A stretch of DNA of 64,000 nucleotides, from positions 1-64,000 of the forward strand of contig JAVKOQ010000185.1 of the NCBI GenBank assembly GCA_031835245.1, given 5' to 3'. The position numbers and the translations under genes are program-made. Each line of letters opens with the position of its first letter. The first letter of the stretch is position 1. The notes beneath the pieces are model-generated. The model made no database searches, was not told the origin of the DNA, and saw nothing but the letters and a program-made list of their open reading frames with translations. Positions 43,843 through 56,395 of this stretch are shown here, one piece after another. The DNA is from Balamuthia mandrillaris (taxonomy: Eukaryota; Discosea; Longamoebia; Balamuthiidae).

Positions 43843-45801
43843 CTAGACCCCGTGGTTTTGTTAGCATCGCTGGCAATGCTCATTTCTTTCAGGTGGCTTA
43901 AAATATTGCAAGCTCCAGGTGAGCGATGATGTCCTCTTCCACTTCCTTGGTTTTGATTATTTTGTTTTGGTGGTTGTGACTGGAACTAACATAAGTGCTG
44001 TGGTCCAGAGTCACCAGATGATACAAAGATTGTGCCAGTGCCCACATGGCAAAAATATTTAGTCCTAGTGCTCATCACGGTGGTGGGTTTGGCTATTCCA
44101 TCACTTTTGAACGCTGCCTATTTATTGCTGTTTGGTGTGGCAGTTCTGTTCTTGGTGTTTGGGCGTTCCTTGGCAAATTTATTTGAAAGGTAGAACTTCT
44201 TGCACCACCTCATTTGACGAAGCTATCCAATATTTATCGTGCTGACTATTGCTCACCTGCTGTCTGGTGACAACACCAATCCATCTAGCACGTGGCCCTT
44301 TGTATTGACCTTTGTGGTGGTCCATCTAAGTAGCTTATATATTTATCAACTTCCCTACGTCTATGAGAATACTCCTTCTGAGCTTGCTTTGCTTCTGGCG
44401 TTTTATCGTTGGTCGCAATTTTCCGACCAAGAGGAATGGAGAGAGTTGTGGCCTGTGCTAGTTAGCGCGGTCACCTCATTGCTTCTGTTTATTATGGTTA
44501 CATCATTACTCTCTCGCCTTTTTCGCTGATAACTCACCCTTCTTCCAGCTGTGTGAAGTTTCTATGGTTAACAGTTTGTGCCGCCAGAAGAAGCGCCATT
44601 CAATGTCAGCCTCACAAGGAGCTTTACAAACAGACCAAAGCGATATCTTTGAGTGGTGGAGCCGTGGATCTCCGTACGTAGCTCCTATTTTTATCCATCG
44701 GATATTGCTGTCATATCAACGAGCGCGCTAATGTTTTCTGATGACCAAACAGAAGCACACAGGAAGCTTTTTACACTCGATCTTTACACCAAAGCAAGCT
44801 CTTATTAACTAAATTCCTTGCTAATCATGGCTGGCGGGTTAGTGCACCACTACTCTATTTGCAACTCGTTACCTTCATCATGATGCTCATAGAGCGAATG
44901 TCCTGTATTTTATTATTCTGGTGTGAAGGTGATAATAGCAGGCTGCCTGATCGTCAGTATTCTTGATCTATCTCTTTTGTCCTTGCCACTTCTTTTGGTA
45001 GCCTGTTTAGGAGTACTTATTAGCCATCACAGTGCTGCTCGCACCACGCTCCCTATTCTAGTTTACGTTATGTTTCTCACCGCTGTCCGCTACTTCTATA
45101 ATATTCCATTTGGCTTCATCACGGTACATAGCCCGCGCGTTTTGTTCATTGACTCTGTATCATCCAATCAAAAGTTCTGAACCATAAAACTAGGAATCCA
45201 AAGATACACATGCCTCTGTGCTTCGGAATATTGGACTTGTTATTTACAAGCCTGCCTTTTTTTATATTGGCATGCAAAGCATGCTCTGCGTCCTACTGGC
45301 ACTCTATTGTACACCACTTCTCTTCTTCCACTCTTTATCTTTCTTGCTTATATTGTGCTCATCATGACGATGAAATTGTGGTGGCTGTCTGTTGCTACAG
45401 TCAACTTTTACAGAGCTTATCGAATCTACCAAGCCACCATGGCGATGCAGCAAGAGAACGAATATAACATCTTTGAGAAAGAGGAAACTACATCCTCAAA
45501 ACTTAAAAACGCAAAAGAAGGGTCCAGCGAAGAGCCGACTACTTCAACTGATGCTGGCGACAAATACAACGAACCTACATCTGCTAGGCCACTCGCGCAC
45601 CGAGCCTCTAACCTTTATAATAACATGTGGAAAGCCATAAAAGCTGTGGTGGAAGTGTTATGGAAGATCCTTTTACGCGAGTCCTATAAGCTCGCCTTGG
45701 CTGGCCTATGGGTGTGTTCTTTGACATCGATCAACCTACTAAATGCTGGATACTGTACGTACAAAATTCCTCCGTTATTGGCCAAGTATTACAATATCTC
45801 A

Positions 45802-45839
<38 letters not shown>

Positions 45840-48800
45840 GTACAAAGTGTTATTTTTCCTTGTGTTTATCCTCTCGCATCAAATCGCTATGAAGGCCTGG
45901 TCATTACTAGTTATCTATACTGAAGGGGTGATTGTGACCCTTTATGTCTGGCAACTTACCTGGACAGAGAAGTACGAGGGTTATACTACAAAGCTGATCG
46001 GTAAGCTCCTTGCAAATGTTCTCCTGCGTCTTGTGTACTCTGTAGTACTCCCTGTCCTTAGCTTAAAACTGAAATTTGCCTATTGTTGGGTTCCCTTAGG
46101 CCTTGAGCATTTTGACAAAGCTGAACGAGGACTGTTTTGGCACCTCATAATTCTACTTTTCTCTGTCGTGCAGTACGAGGTCAATCAGCTTAGCAAACAC
46201 CAGCGTTTATTAGCCAAGCACATAGGTTTGTGCGTCTTCTTGTATTGCATGAACAGTTCTAAGATTACCCGCTGTAACACACTGTCTTTTATCCAATACA
46301 GCAGAAGAACCAACCCTCGCCGAGGAATTGGAAGCTAATCTTCATCCTGTTTTAAAACAGGTCCTACAACTCATTTCCGATGCATACTTTCACTACGGCC
46401 TTGCCATGACTTATCTTATTCTCTTACTTGTGAGCTTGCTTACTCCTACTAATGTGATGAATCTTGTGTACGTGCTTCCTCCCATCCTGCTGTCTATTCC
46501 AATTTTTTTTTTCAACGTTGTTTGTTCCTTGGATGTTTCTGCTTGCACTTACAAGCTTATTGGTGTAATACAGCTATCTCTTTTTCCTGTTCATTTGCTT
46601 CTTAATTCATCTATTATTCTCCCATCCGACCAAACATGTGCGGAGGCTATGGTCTTTCCAAGTATCATTCGCAGCCGTTTTGTTGGCACTGCGCTATGCT
46701 TATCAATTTGACCAGCTTAGTGAATTGGTTGAGAAGCTGCAACCAACCTATAAGGAAGGAGTTGATGTTAGCCTCTCTGATGTTGGGTTACAAAAGTTTC
46801 CAGTTTCAAGGCTCTTTTTTGACATCCTACCAAATGCAGTAGGTACGCAATCTACCTTCATGCTGCTCTGTGGTGCTAAACAAAGCCATCTTCGGTCCTC
46901 TATTGCCATATTGCAACTGACTAACCTTATTGCATACAATACTACCTCTTCAAGTGCTGGTGGCCTCTGTAGCGCAATTACGCTCGTTTTATGGTCGACA
47001 AGCCGCTAAGGTAAGATGCATCGCTACCATGCCTAATGTAAACCATTGGTTTTAACTTTATCTTGAATTACGGTATGGTTCACCCACAGAAAGCGGCATT
47101 CGAGGAACTAAAAGCTGCCGGGCGCTACGTTAAAAATGCAAACGAAGATTCCTACGAAGAATCTGGGTGGTTGAAGCAAAAATGGGCCGCGTTGCAACAC
47201 CTAATTATCCGTTGCTTGGTGCTGCATAGCTGTCACGTTGCCTGCTTTGTTGCGCTGTTTGTGGGCCTAAGCCACATCTGTGCTCTGAATTTGGTGTACC
47301 TTAGTGTTGGGCTAGTGTTCATGTACCTTGGCAGATATGCCGATTGGCTAGCGTTTCCTGTGATGCTGTTTTCTCAGGTTTCTTCCACCCTTTCCCTCTG
47401 AAAGTAAAATTTGTGGTACTCACCTCATACCTCCTTTTACCTGCCCGCAATACAACACATTTCTTTTCAGGCCTTTGTGATGGCGCAACAAATTTGGTAC
47501 TTCGAGACCTGGGGAGGTTTGGCCAACGATAACGCTGCCTGGATTGGCTTTGACCGTTCACGCAATCGTTCAACAGTAGTACTTGGACCAATGTTTGTGA
47601 TGCTGGCCATGTTGCTACAGCGTTACTCCTACCGCTGGGAAACTCTGGTAATAATGATTTATTACAGCCAACCTATTTTCTCCTGTCCGTGTGTGTATTT
47701 GTTTTTTATTCCTGCTTTCTTGACTAATTTATATTTATATCACCCAGCTGCGAGCTGCTGACACCAGAAAAGGTTACTTATTATTCCCTACTACGCCAGT
47801 AGCTAAGCCTGTTTCGGGCATCCACCTCGATGATGATGACGATAACGACGAGGAAGAAGACGTTTGTTCTCAAGAACAGAGAAAGCTTACTTGGAGCGCT
47901 TTGTTGAACGCCACAAAATGGCACATCAACAATCTGGTAACCCTTCATGGCTACTATTTATTTGCTGTGGTACTCCTCTTCACTGCTGTGATACGCGTTG
48001 ACTGTTTCAGTATTTTGCTTTTTCTGCTTCTGGTAATCTGAACAAATGCTCTCGAATGGAAAGATCTTTCTTGTATTGTTTTTATTTACTTTCTTTTTTG
48101 CAGGGGGCATGCATTGCTGTGAACCACGCAAAACTCCGCAAGGGTACATACGTTTAGCCTAATTAATCCCTAGCAGTACTCATGCACTAACTTAATGTTC
48201 TATTATTGAAAATAAGGACTGTGGTTACTTGTGGTTTTGTTGACGATATTGTTGGTAGCTGAATATGTTTGCATGTTACAGGTAGCTCATTATCGGCATC
48301 TATAATCTTGCTTGGTTTTTTTAATTGTTAAAACTGTTTCCCTTTCTGATCTACTCTCTACCTCATTCGCTTTTGCAGTTACCACCTTTCTTAGGTATGC
48401 AGTTCTCTTCCTTCCATACTCTTTGCATTATGTACTAATAATACGTTGACGTTTTACGTGAATCTTGCTTTTTAATCAGGTATCAGCTGGCCATGGCATC
48501 ATTTATCGGTTCAGGAACAACGGTGGCTTGCTTTTGATCGCGAATCCAGCTACTTGTTAGCACGTAAGAATACCTTACATTTCCCAATCTGATTAATTTG
48601 CTAATGCTTCAAATAACCCAGTGGACTATCTACTCTTGTTTCTGTCTTATCGATTGACATTCATCACGGAACCTACCACCAAACCTATCCCCTTCCCTGT
48701 CACTGACTATGACTTCACTGAAAAACCTAGGTTTGTTACTGTTTGCCTAGATGCTACATTTTTATTATTCTCACAACTGTTGCTTTGCCTTGCAGAAGGT

Positions 48801-51567
48801 GGCATGACCAATTGAAGCTACTCTTCTTTCGTTACTCAATGAAAGCTATATTGGTCTTTGTCTTTGTTACGGGCACGGCCCAAGAAGACTTGCTTTCACT
48901 TGGCTATATGGCACTCTCTTTGTACTTCCTTTATCGTGGTGACGCGTTGTTGGTAAATCGCAACAAGTCCTGGCGCTTGCTGAGGGGTTTCAATTTTATC
49001 GTAATTTTGCTCAAGGTCGATCCCTCGTCTCCTTCGATTATTATGTTATGTTGCTCATCCTCTTCCTTCCTGTTATTGGGAACAGCTTATATATATTGCC
49101 CCTTGGATCCCGGATGAGGACCTCCCCCAATCATATCAAAATGTACGTATGTTTGGTTGTCGCCTATTCTAGCTGATGACTGACCAGTTGTTTTTGTTTT
49201 TATTTTTTTGCCTGCTGTGGTTGTGCCTAACTTTCTCATTCCTCCTTTCTCTTTTCCCCTAAACCTTTTTTAATTTCTTGATATCCAGATCCTTGGCCTT
49301 CACAAGCTAGTTCCTTCAACTGTCTTTAATTCTCAGGAGGGTCTTATCTTTGATGTAATTATTTTCATCATGGTATCTCTTCAAAAGCTGGTGGGTAACA
49401 TTCGATTCGTTTTGTGGCTTAGCTCAACATCCTTTCGGAAGTAATCCTCACATTTCACTTATTGTATACCAGGCATTCGACCGACCAGAGGTTTCTTTTG
49501 TTTTACAGTTCATAAAACGACATGAAGAATTCGAAAGGATAAGAGCTAATATTACTGAGGAGGTAGAAGAGGAAGAGAATCAAAAACAACTGGCGAAAAT
49601 TCAAGCTGAACAAGCTGAAACGAAGAAGCGTCTGGAAAAGTGTGCGTACGCGAAAATTCTACTTTCCAGGGCACTGTATCAATGCTAACTAACATTTTGA
49701 CGCATAAATGTTCCAGTGAAGAGGGCGCGACTACGTGGTAAACCTTTAACTGTATTGGAAGAAGAAAAAGAGGAAAGCGTATCGGAGGATGTGCAAACCG
49801 ACGCAAACATGAGCTGGTGGCACATACAAGAACGAGAACGCAAGATACGAATGGGAGAAATATTACCAGATGAAAAGCTCTCCAACCGGCGACTCCTGCT
49901 GCAAGAAGAAGTTGATCAAGAGAAAGAAAAGAAAAACCTGAAAGTGAGCTTTAAAAAATGGCTTCGTACCATGAAGCGACAAGGCCGCCGTTGGGTATTG
50001 AAAGCAGTAGATCTTTTCATCAACCTTCTTCACTACATTACCGAAGAGCATCTTGCGCGCGGTACGCTCCTCTTATTCTACTCTGTTAGATGTCAAATCT
50101 AGAAAAAGGGATCATGGTCTCACCTCCTTATTTACCCTCCACAGCTGTTGAGCAGAAAATGCACGAAAGAGGCCTCTATGAAAATAGCAGTGACCGCCAG
50201 CAATTTAACCAAGAAAATGCTACTCCCTATCCTGACCTCAACAACGAAATTGAACCCAACCAAACATCCCACGCAAATACCCACTCTGAATCAATCGACT
50301 TGCAACTACTCAATTTTGATTCCGCTCCATCTACACCTTCTTCAAGGAGAGTTGGTCGTACTCTCGACTATTCCTCCGACGAGCAGGGTGCCGGGTCTCC
50401 AGAAGATGGAGACGAAGCTGATGAAGAGGATACAGATGAGGATGAAGATGACGAAGATGAAGACGAAGATGACGATGAAGATTACGATGGTGATGAAGCG
50501 GAAAAAGTAGATAGAGATTTCCGCAGGAGGTGGCGAGTGGTTCGACGTGGACTTTGGAAATCTCTTTTCCATAATACTCACATTCTTTGTTATCTTCTTA
50601 TGGTCATCAACCATACCAGCAACGCTAGTGCTATATCTGTATTTTTCCCTATTTCTTTGTTCATCTATGCCGCTCTGGAATACCCACGCCCGGTCAAAGT
50701 ATGTTATTTGCTGTTTTGCTTTGCTCCTAGCCATCTTAATATTGGGGTTATACTGACTATTTTCGTTGTATCTCCACTATCCTCTATTGCAATAACGATC
50801 CTAAGCATTATTGGAACGTTATCCTGATCTACGTCAATTGTGTGCTTTTCGTCAAGTTTTTCTTTCAGATTTCCGCCTTTTGCATTTGTTACACGGCTGA
50901 TGGAGAGCATTATGGTAGCGTTGTACTCCTTCTGTGTCTTTCTTTCTCTATTAGGCCGCTGACACTGTTATCATCCGTCACATCTTTGTTGTTTCATAAC
51001 TGCCTGTTTTAAAGATGTGCACCCACATTGCGCAGACACCCATGAGTGTGGCGTTCCGCAGCAGAGAGATGAGCGTCTCGGCACTCCTCATTTATTGGGA
51101 CTCTACAAGATATCACACTTCTTCCTTCTAGGGGTGTTTTGGGATCTTGCTCTACTTTTAGCAGTATTGTGGCACCGTTACCTGCTCAAGATGAAGGTTT
51201 GTTGTTCCTGACATCATTGTACTGTAAAGCCCCATCGTTCTTCCTGCTAAAATAGAATCTCCTGCCTATTTATAGGGACGGTGGGACCTAGTCCCCAACA
51301 AAGAAAAGGAATTGGAGGAACTGACCACCAGTCGTGTGCAGTGGAGAGAATGGTTAAAGAATGTCCATAGCCGGAGCGCACAAAATCGCCTTTCATGCTA
51401 TTTACAAACTACAAATCTAGACAGTCTTTCTGGAAAGCAAGAGCTGCCTTTGCACCTACAGCATGCAGATGAAAAGGATGAGGATGAAATAGCTACAGAG
51501 AAAGAACGTGATGAAAGTGACAACCAAGAAGACACAACTAAGAAAAGAAAGGTCGAGCAGGGGTTTG

Positions 51568-51603
<36 letters not shown>

Positions 51604-54377
51604 TCCTCCCTCCCTCTCCTCTCCCCTTTCCTCTCACATCTGCACACAAAAAAGGACCTTTGTGCAGTTGGCTCGTAAGAAAACCCAAAATATGATAAAT
51701 CAAGGGAAACGCATCGGACGACAGGTGTTCATCTACTTTAAGTACTTGTTCTCAATGGCAAGTGCTTCCAAGGACTATTACACCCAAATATTTCTTCTTC
51801 GTATGGCTCTCCTTTCTATTACGCTGAGCAAATGGACTCTAATACCAACTCTTTTGATGCAGAGCTGCTGTCCTTTTTTTACCTAGTCGTTTTCCAGAGC
51901 GACTTTACTGGTATTGGGAGCAATGACGTGATCGAGGCAAGTGCCAACTTCTGACTGCATCTTGAAATGCCTTTCTGATTGACTTCCTCAACAGATAGTT
52001 TCACAAAACCGAGTGCCAAGGAGTTATGTGATACTACTCATTTGCCAATTTGTGCTGATTGTTCTGGAGCGGGTCATTTATCTCTACCAAGCCCTCCCGG
52101 CAAAGATCGCCTTGCAATATGTCTTGGTGTTGCTTTATCACATTGGTAAGGATGGACCGGCTTTGACTTTAGCTTATTTTCTACTCACCCTTTTGCGGCA
52201 GGTCTTTTTTTCATTCTGCCACGCTACAACGACAAACCATTCAAGGATTCGTCTACACTCATTGTCTTTTATTTGCTACAGTGCATTTACTTTTACGTAT
52301 CCTCCCTTCAGGTTGGTGCCTACGCTCTTACGAGATTCATTGCGCTTTTCCATACCTCATTTTTCTTTTTCTTTGGTTAATTTTCTTTTGTTATTGCATT
52401 TTCTCTGCTTCTTAAATACTCCAATATTCCTTCGTATGCTAGATTCGCTTCGGTTTCCCTCTGTTCATGACAGGCCGGTTTTTAACAAATTCTCAGGATC
52501 CCTCAGCGCTTAGACGATGGATATGTATGCTCTTTCTATCACCTTTCCTCTTTATCCTCCTTTGTTGTACCTCTTTATTCTAAGGAATCGTTCTCACTTT
52601 CTTATTCAAAGTCATGGGGTACCGTGCTATTCCTTTCGTTTATGAGCTTCGCACCATATTGGATTGGTCAATGCATACCACTAGTCTGGAGTTTTTCGAG
52701 TGGCTGAAGTTGGAAGACTTGTACTCACAGCTCTTCCTTGTGAAATGCCGTATCCTTTTTTTTTGTTTAGTTTTGTTTTTGTTCTATATTGTTTCCTTGC
52801 AACCAATTCATCTTCTCCATTGTTTCATCCTTAACTGACAAAAACAAGGCATCGCTGACAGAGAAAGAAGTACGAGAAGGTTTGGACAAAAGCAGTCTCG
52901 TACTATCAAGATTTTCCTAGGTATGTATCCACAATGCGTCTGCAACGTACATGCGTGCTGATGTGTATGATAGGTATTGGCTTGTTTCTTCTGTTATGTG
53001 CTGTAATATGGTTTCCCCTTGTCCTTCTCGCAAGTGGTAATCCTGGAAGTTCAGTAAACCAAGTTCTGGAAGCACGTATATCAGTGGGTATGTTTTTGTG
53101 GCTCTACTTGAAGTCATGTAGAGTTAAAATGACTAACTTCTATTTGCAGGCATTCGTGGTTGGGAAGACTTTTTCAGTTCCTACCAGACCCAAAATATTA
53201 GTTATGCCTCTTCTTCGGAATTCGCACAAATTCGGGATATGTTCGGTGGCAATATTCTTCCTGATGAACGTCCGCTTACCCAAATAATTCGAATGCAAAA
53301 CGTGCGCATCATTTTCTTTCGTCTTTTCTGGCTTTTTTCTTCGTTCTTACGTAGTTTGCTCTTTCATTCTCCATTTTGTATACGTTCACACAGTATTCAG
53401 AAGAATATTGGGATATAAGCGAGCTGAGCTTCGCTAATCTTAAATCAACCCTGATGGACCCACAAGCGTCAGTGAACCTTCAATTCCAATACAGTTTCAC
53501 CAGGTATTAAACTCTTCACCCACTTATTTGTTCACAAAGTTTGTAAAGTGCTGATAAATTGCTTCACTAGGCCCGAGCCAGAGGACAATCCTACAATTGT
53601 AGGATTTATAACAAAGCAACTTACTGAACCAATGAAGCAAGTCCTGTTTTCCATGCTTGACTCTAACGAAACGGGAAGAACCAGTCTTTATATTCCTTCT
53701 TTCTTTCCACCGCTCTACCGCGTTCCGTTATTCAAAGCTATCACGTACGTGCCTTATTGTTTGGTGATTGAGTTGTTACTTACCTACCTCGCTATGTGAT
53801 ATTACCTACTGCGTACAGATTGCCTTCAAGCGACCGCGTTGATATCAATCTGATTTTAGAGCGCTCGTTACAGGAGAACAAGGTGGTGGAACCAAATGGG
53901 ACGGAGGTTGTTGTGCGCACAATAGACTTGATGTGGTATGTTGAACAGATTATAGACAATGATAAGCTTTTCCAGAACCACACCGGTCCCGAGCTGGTGA
54001 CCATCTCCGTGGAGGCTCCCAAAGATGCCATTACCAGAACCATCACCAGCAGCGGAATTGTTGGCCTTTGTACGTATCTACGTTATGTTTAGTACAAACA
54101 CGCTGACCCTAACTTCTCTTTTGCCTCCTCAGATGTGGGTGTTGTTTTTGCCATAGGCCGTTTCCTACGTGTCTACGTGACAGGGCTGGTCCAAAAAATC
54201 ATCTATGAGGACATGCCTAATGTGGATGCACTACTGCGTCTTTGCGACGACCTTTTCATTGCGCGCCGGTATGGCAACCTAGTGCTTGAGGAAGAGCTCT
54301 ATCGCGAACTGATAGAACTTTATCGCTCCCCACAGCGGTTGATCGAGGCCACTCGTAAAAAACCCAAGATGGAATGA
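43084..54377 (+). CDS. PIEZO: PIEZO mechanosensitive cation channel
   Basis: Very large membrane protein spread over about 40 short exons; stop at 54375-54377. Start proposed at 43084 (MPLVLDQIVCRMIYPGILFA), spliced to SFPKASLLRNDVISLIYFFA and then SLVLSVMALSLLVTLAQI, which aligns with the first PIEZO transmembrane unit. Many repeated four-helix blade units follow. Clear landmarks near the end: PFVYELRTILDWSM and DLYSQLFLVKCR (52630-52750, anchor region), LFLLLCAVIWFPLVLLASG (about 52985-53040, outer helix), the extracellular cap (53050-54050), SGIVGLYVGVVFAIGRFLRV (inner pore helix, 54050-54175) and the C-terminal domain MPNVDALLRLCDDLFIARR with LYRELIELYRSP. In animals and plants PIEZO trimers open under membrane tension. 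Three introns carry CT microsatellites. An Asp/Glu-rich loop lies at 50400-50500. Confidence 0.96.
43804..43842 (+). repeat. (CT)n forming the polypyrimidine tract of a PIEZO intron
   Basis: The CT run ends cccctag directly at the acceptor before PVVLLASLAML; it is the polypyrimidine tract itself. Confidence 0.9.
45801..45838 (+). repeat. (CT)n near a PIEZO intron acceptor
   Basis: CT run about 12 bases before the acceptor gtacaaag. Confidence 0.88.
51571..51636 (+). repeat. (CT)n and pyrimidine tract in a PIEZO intron
   Basis: CT run followed by further C/T-rich sequence up to the acceptor near 51654. Confidence 0.88.
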
Positions 54378-54641
54378 TTTCCCTTCCTTTAACACCGACA
54401 AGCACATCACCCCACGTTTGTTGTTTTGTCCCATTTCGCTGTTTTTATAAGCCTCCTTTCCTTGGCTTTTGTTAAATCCTTTTTTTTTTCCTTCTTTCTT
54501 TTTATGCACCTTGTTTTTTCTACATTCCAAACAATTATTGGTAGACAAAGTTGGACTCTGGCCATACTTGTGTTGCAAGTAGAGTCTATTCCACTGGTGC
54601 CGCTTGTTTCCTCGCGAGCGCACCACTAGCAATAGAACACA

Positions 54642-55432
54642 CTAGTAGCGAGGTATGCCATCTTCACCAATCACTGGGAACATGCCATCTTCATTTTGTT
54701 CCTCTCGTCCGTCGCATGGAGGATTAAATGCACTTAAAGGCAAAACCAACATGGAGGAGATGAAAGATTTAGTTCAACAACGCTAGGCGGATACGTTAAA
54801 GTACTGACCATACGACATGCATGGGGCCTTTGTTGCCACCACGAAGGTAATGCTTTTCGTGGGCGTCAAGACCTGTCACTGGTCAGCTGGTCTAGAAAGG
54901 GAAGGGTTGAACGAACAGCCAACGTACCATAGCACACCCCAGGGAACAGTTTGTACACCTTACCTTGGCCTTCCTGCCCTTTCCCATTCACAATTTCAAT
55001 TTCTCCTTCACCCTTGGTTACAAAGACAGCCTCTACATGGTTTTTACCAAATGTACATGGAAGTGTCTGAGTTGGAACTGCATAGTTAGACTGAGAGATA
55101 TCCAAGGCAATTGAAGAGAAAGTGCGTACTTGGGTAAATGACAGTTTCATGGAAAGAAAAGCCCAAACCATCCTTCCTAAGCAAATATCTTCTACTTTCG
55201 CATGTTCCACTCGGCATCTTTCGCACCATGTCCATCTGCGTTACATTTGACGTGACAAGAGTCAGTTATCAAAAGGTACAAAAGGAGGAGCCCGTCCACT
55301 CACTTTCTTTATGTCCTCAAATGTACGATAGATAAAGCGAGGGGCCGGAGTTGCGTGGTAGCATCTTCCCACGGTAGGGCGCAGCGCAAGAGTGGCCCTC
55401 TTTGGTGCCAGCGAAAACACGTTTTTGAGCAT
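54642..55432 (-). CDS. ectC: L-ectoine synthase-like protein with probable mitochondrial presequence
   Basis: Cupin enzyme family that closes N-gamma-acetyl-diaminobutyrate to the osmolyte ectoine. Start chosen at 55432 (MLKNVFSLAPKRATLALRP), a basic, acid-free leader typical of mitochondrial import; an ATG at 55609 is possible but less likely. Five exons join in frame with normal GT-AG sites; stop at 54642-54644. EctC motifs in order: FIYRTFEDIKK, CESRRYLLRKDGLGFSFHET, NHVEAVFVTKGEGEIEIV, GKVYKLFPGVCYGLDAHEKH, YLRGG, VVCAFNPPCDGRE and NEDGMFPVIGEDG. The metal ligands known in bacterial EctC (Glu in HLEAVY, Tyr in GTxYAL, His in the DxHxxH stretch) all have counterparts: HVEAVF, GVCYGL, EKHYLR. 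No ectA or ectB lies in the window. Function may be ectoine synthesis or a side reaction typical of solitary EctC proteins. Confidence 0.9.
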
Positions 55433-55813
55433 TATGACCAAGGGTAATGGACAAGTGGAGGTGCTAGTTGTTTTTACAAGCGTGAGTGGCGGTTGCGTAC
55501 GTTCAAGAGAACTGCACCGTCCAAACTGTGGAGAAAGAACGGGATTGTTTTTGGTGATAAAAAAGAACAAGGAAAGAGGAGAAATACATGGTGGAATTGC
55601 TGTCTCCATGCAGAAGCTTCATTAATTAAAGAGGCAGTGCATTGTGGTGATTGGCCGTTTGCCCAAATTGCAAAAACATGATTGGTGGATGGAAGCATGC
55701 TTCTTTTTTCGCGAAGCAAAAGGTATTAGCTAATAGGCACAGTTCCTGCATTTTTCTTTTCATGAAGCCTTCGGCCTCAGTAAGTTTTTTTAACCAGCTG
55801 GTGGCGTGAAATG
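55433..55813. promoter_or_regulatory. Upstream region of the ectoine synthase gene
   Basis: A 380-base interval between the ESCO stop and the EctC start. Open frames on both strands show no family resemblance. Must hold the EctC promoter and the ESCO 3' end. Confidence 0.45.
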
Positions 55814-56350
55814 CTATCGCCACTGCCTGCATTCCATAGAATTGGAGACCTCATGATAGTCGAGGAAGGAAGGTGTGCCAAAGTAAGTGGTGGCCAGCTT
55901 GTGGCCCAAAGTGGTGGGTTGTGTAAAGGCACACTCGTCTTTTCGCAAAACATAGCCATACGTAAAATTGTGCCTGCTCAACAAACGTCTGTTAGCCACA
56001 CATAAGACCAACCCAATAGAAGCGGTTATAACCTGATTGCCTCCAGGAGGCGAGTAGCAATCGACTTTCGTCGGGAGGATGGGTGCACCCATATCCGGCT
56101 TATGCCGCATAGCGCTGCACACGGAGTGGTGCTACAGGAGCGCCACCTATCCTCTTCCTGCCCACACCCGTCTTCCTCTTCCTCTGCCTCCAAGGACCCT
56201 TTGGTTGATTCTATAGTAGTTGGTGCAGCCACAACCGGATAGGCTTTTTCAATCTCCTCCGCTACAGCACAACCGAGCACCTTATGCTGCGAATCCAAGT
56301 AGATAAATGTCTTAAAAGCCGTTGTGCCAGCATTAGCCTGAGCACGCGTG

Positions 56351-56395
<45 letters not shown>

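Noticed and set aside
54642-55432. Bacterial contamination as source of ectoine synthase
   Set aside because: The gene has four introns with eukaryotic splice sites and lies between two clear eukaryotic genes.
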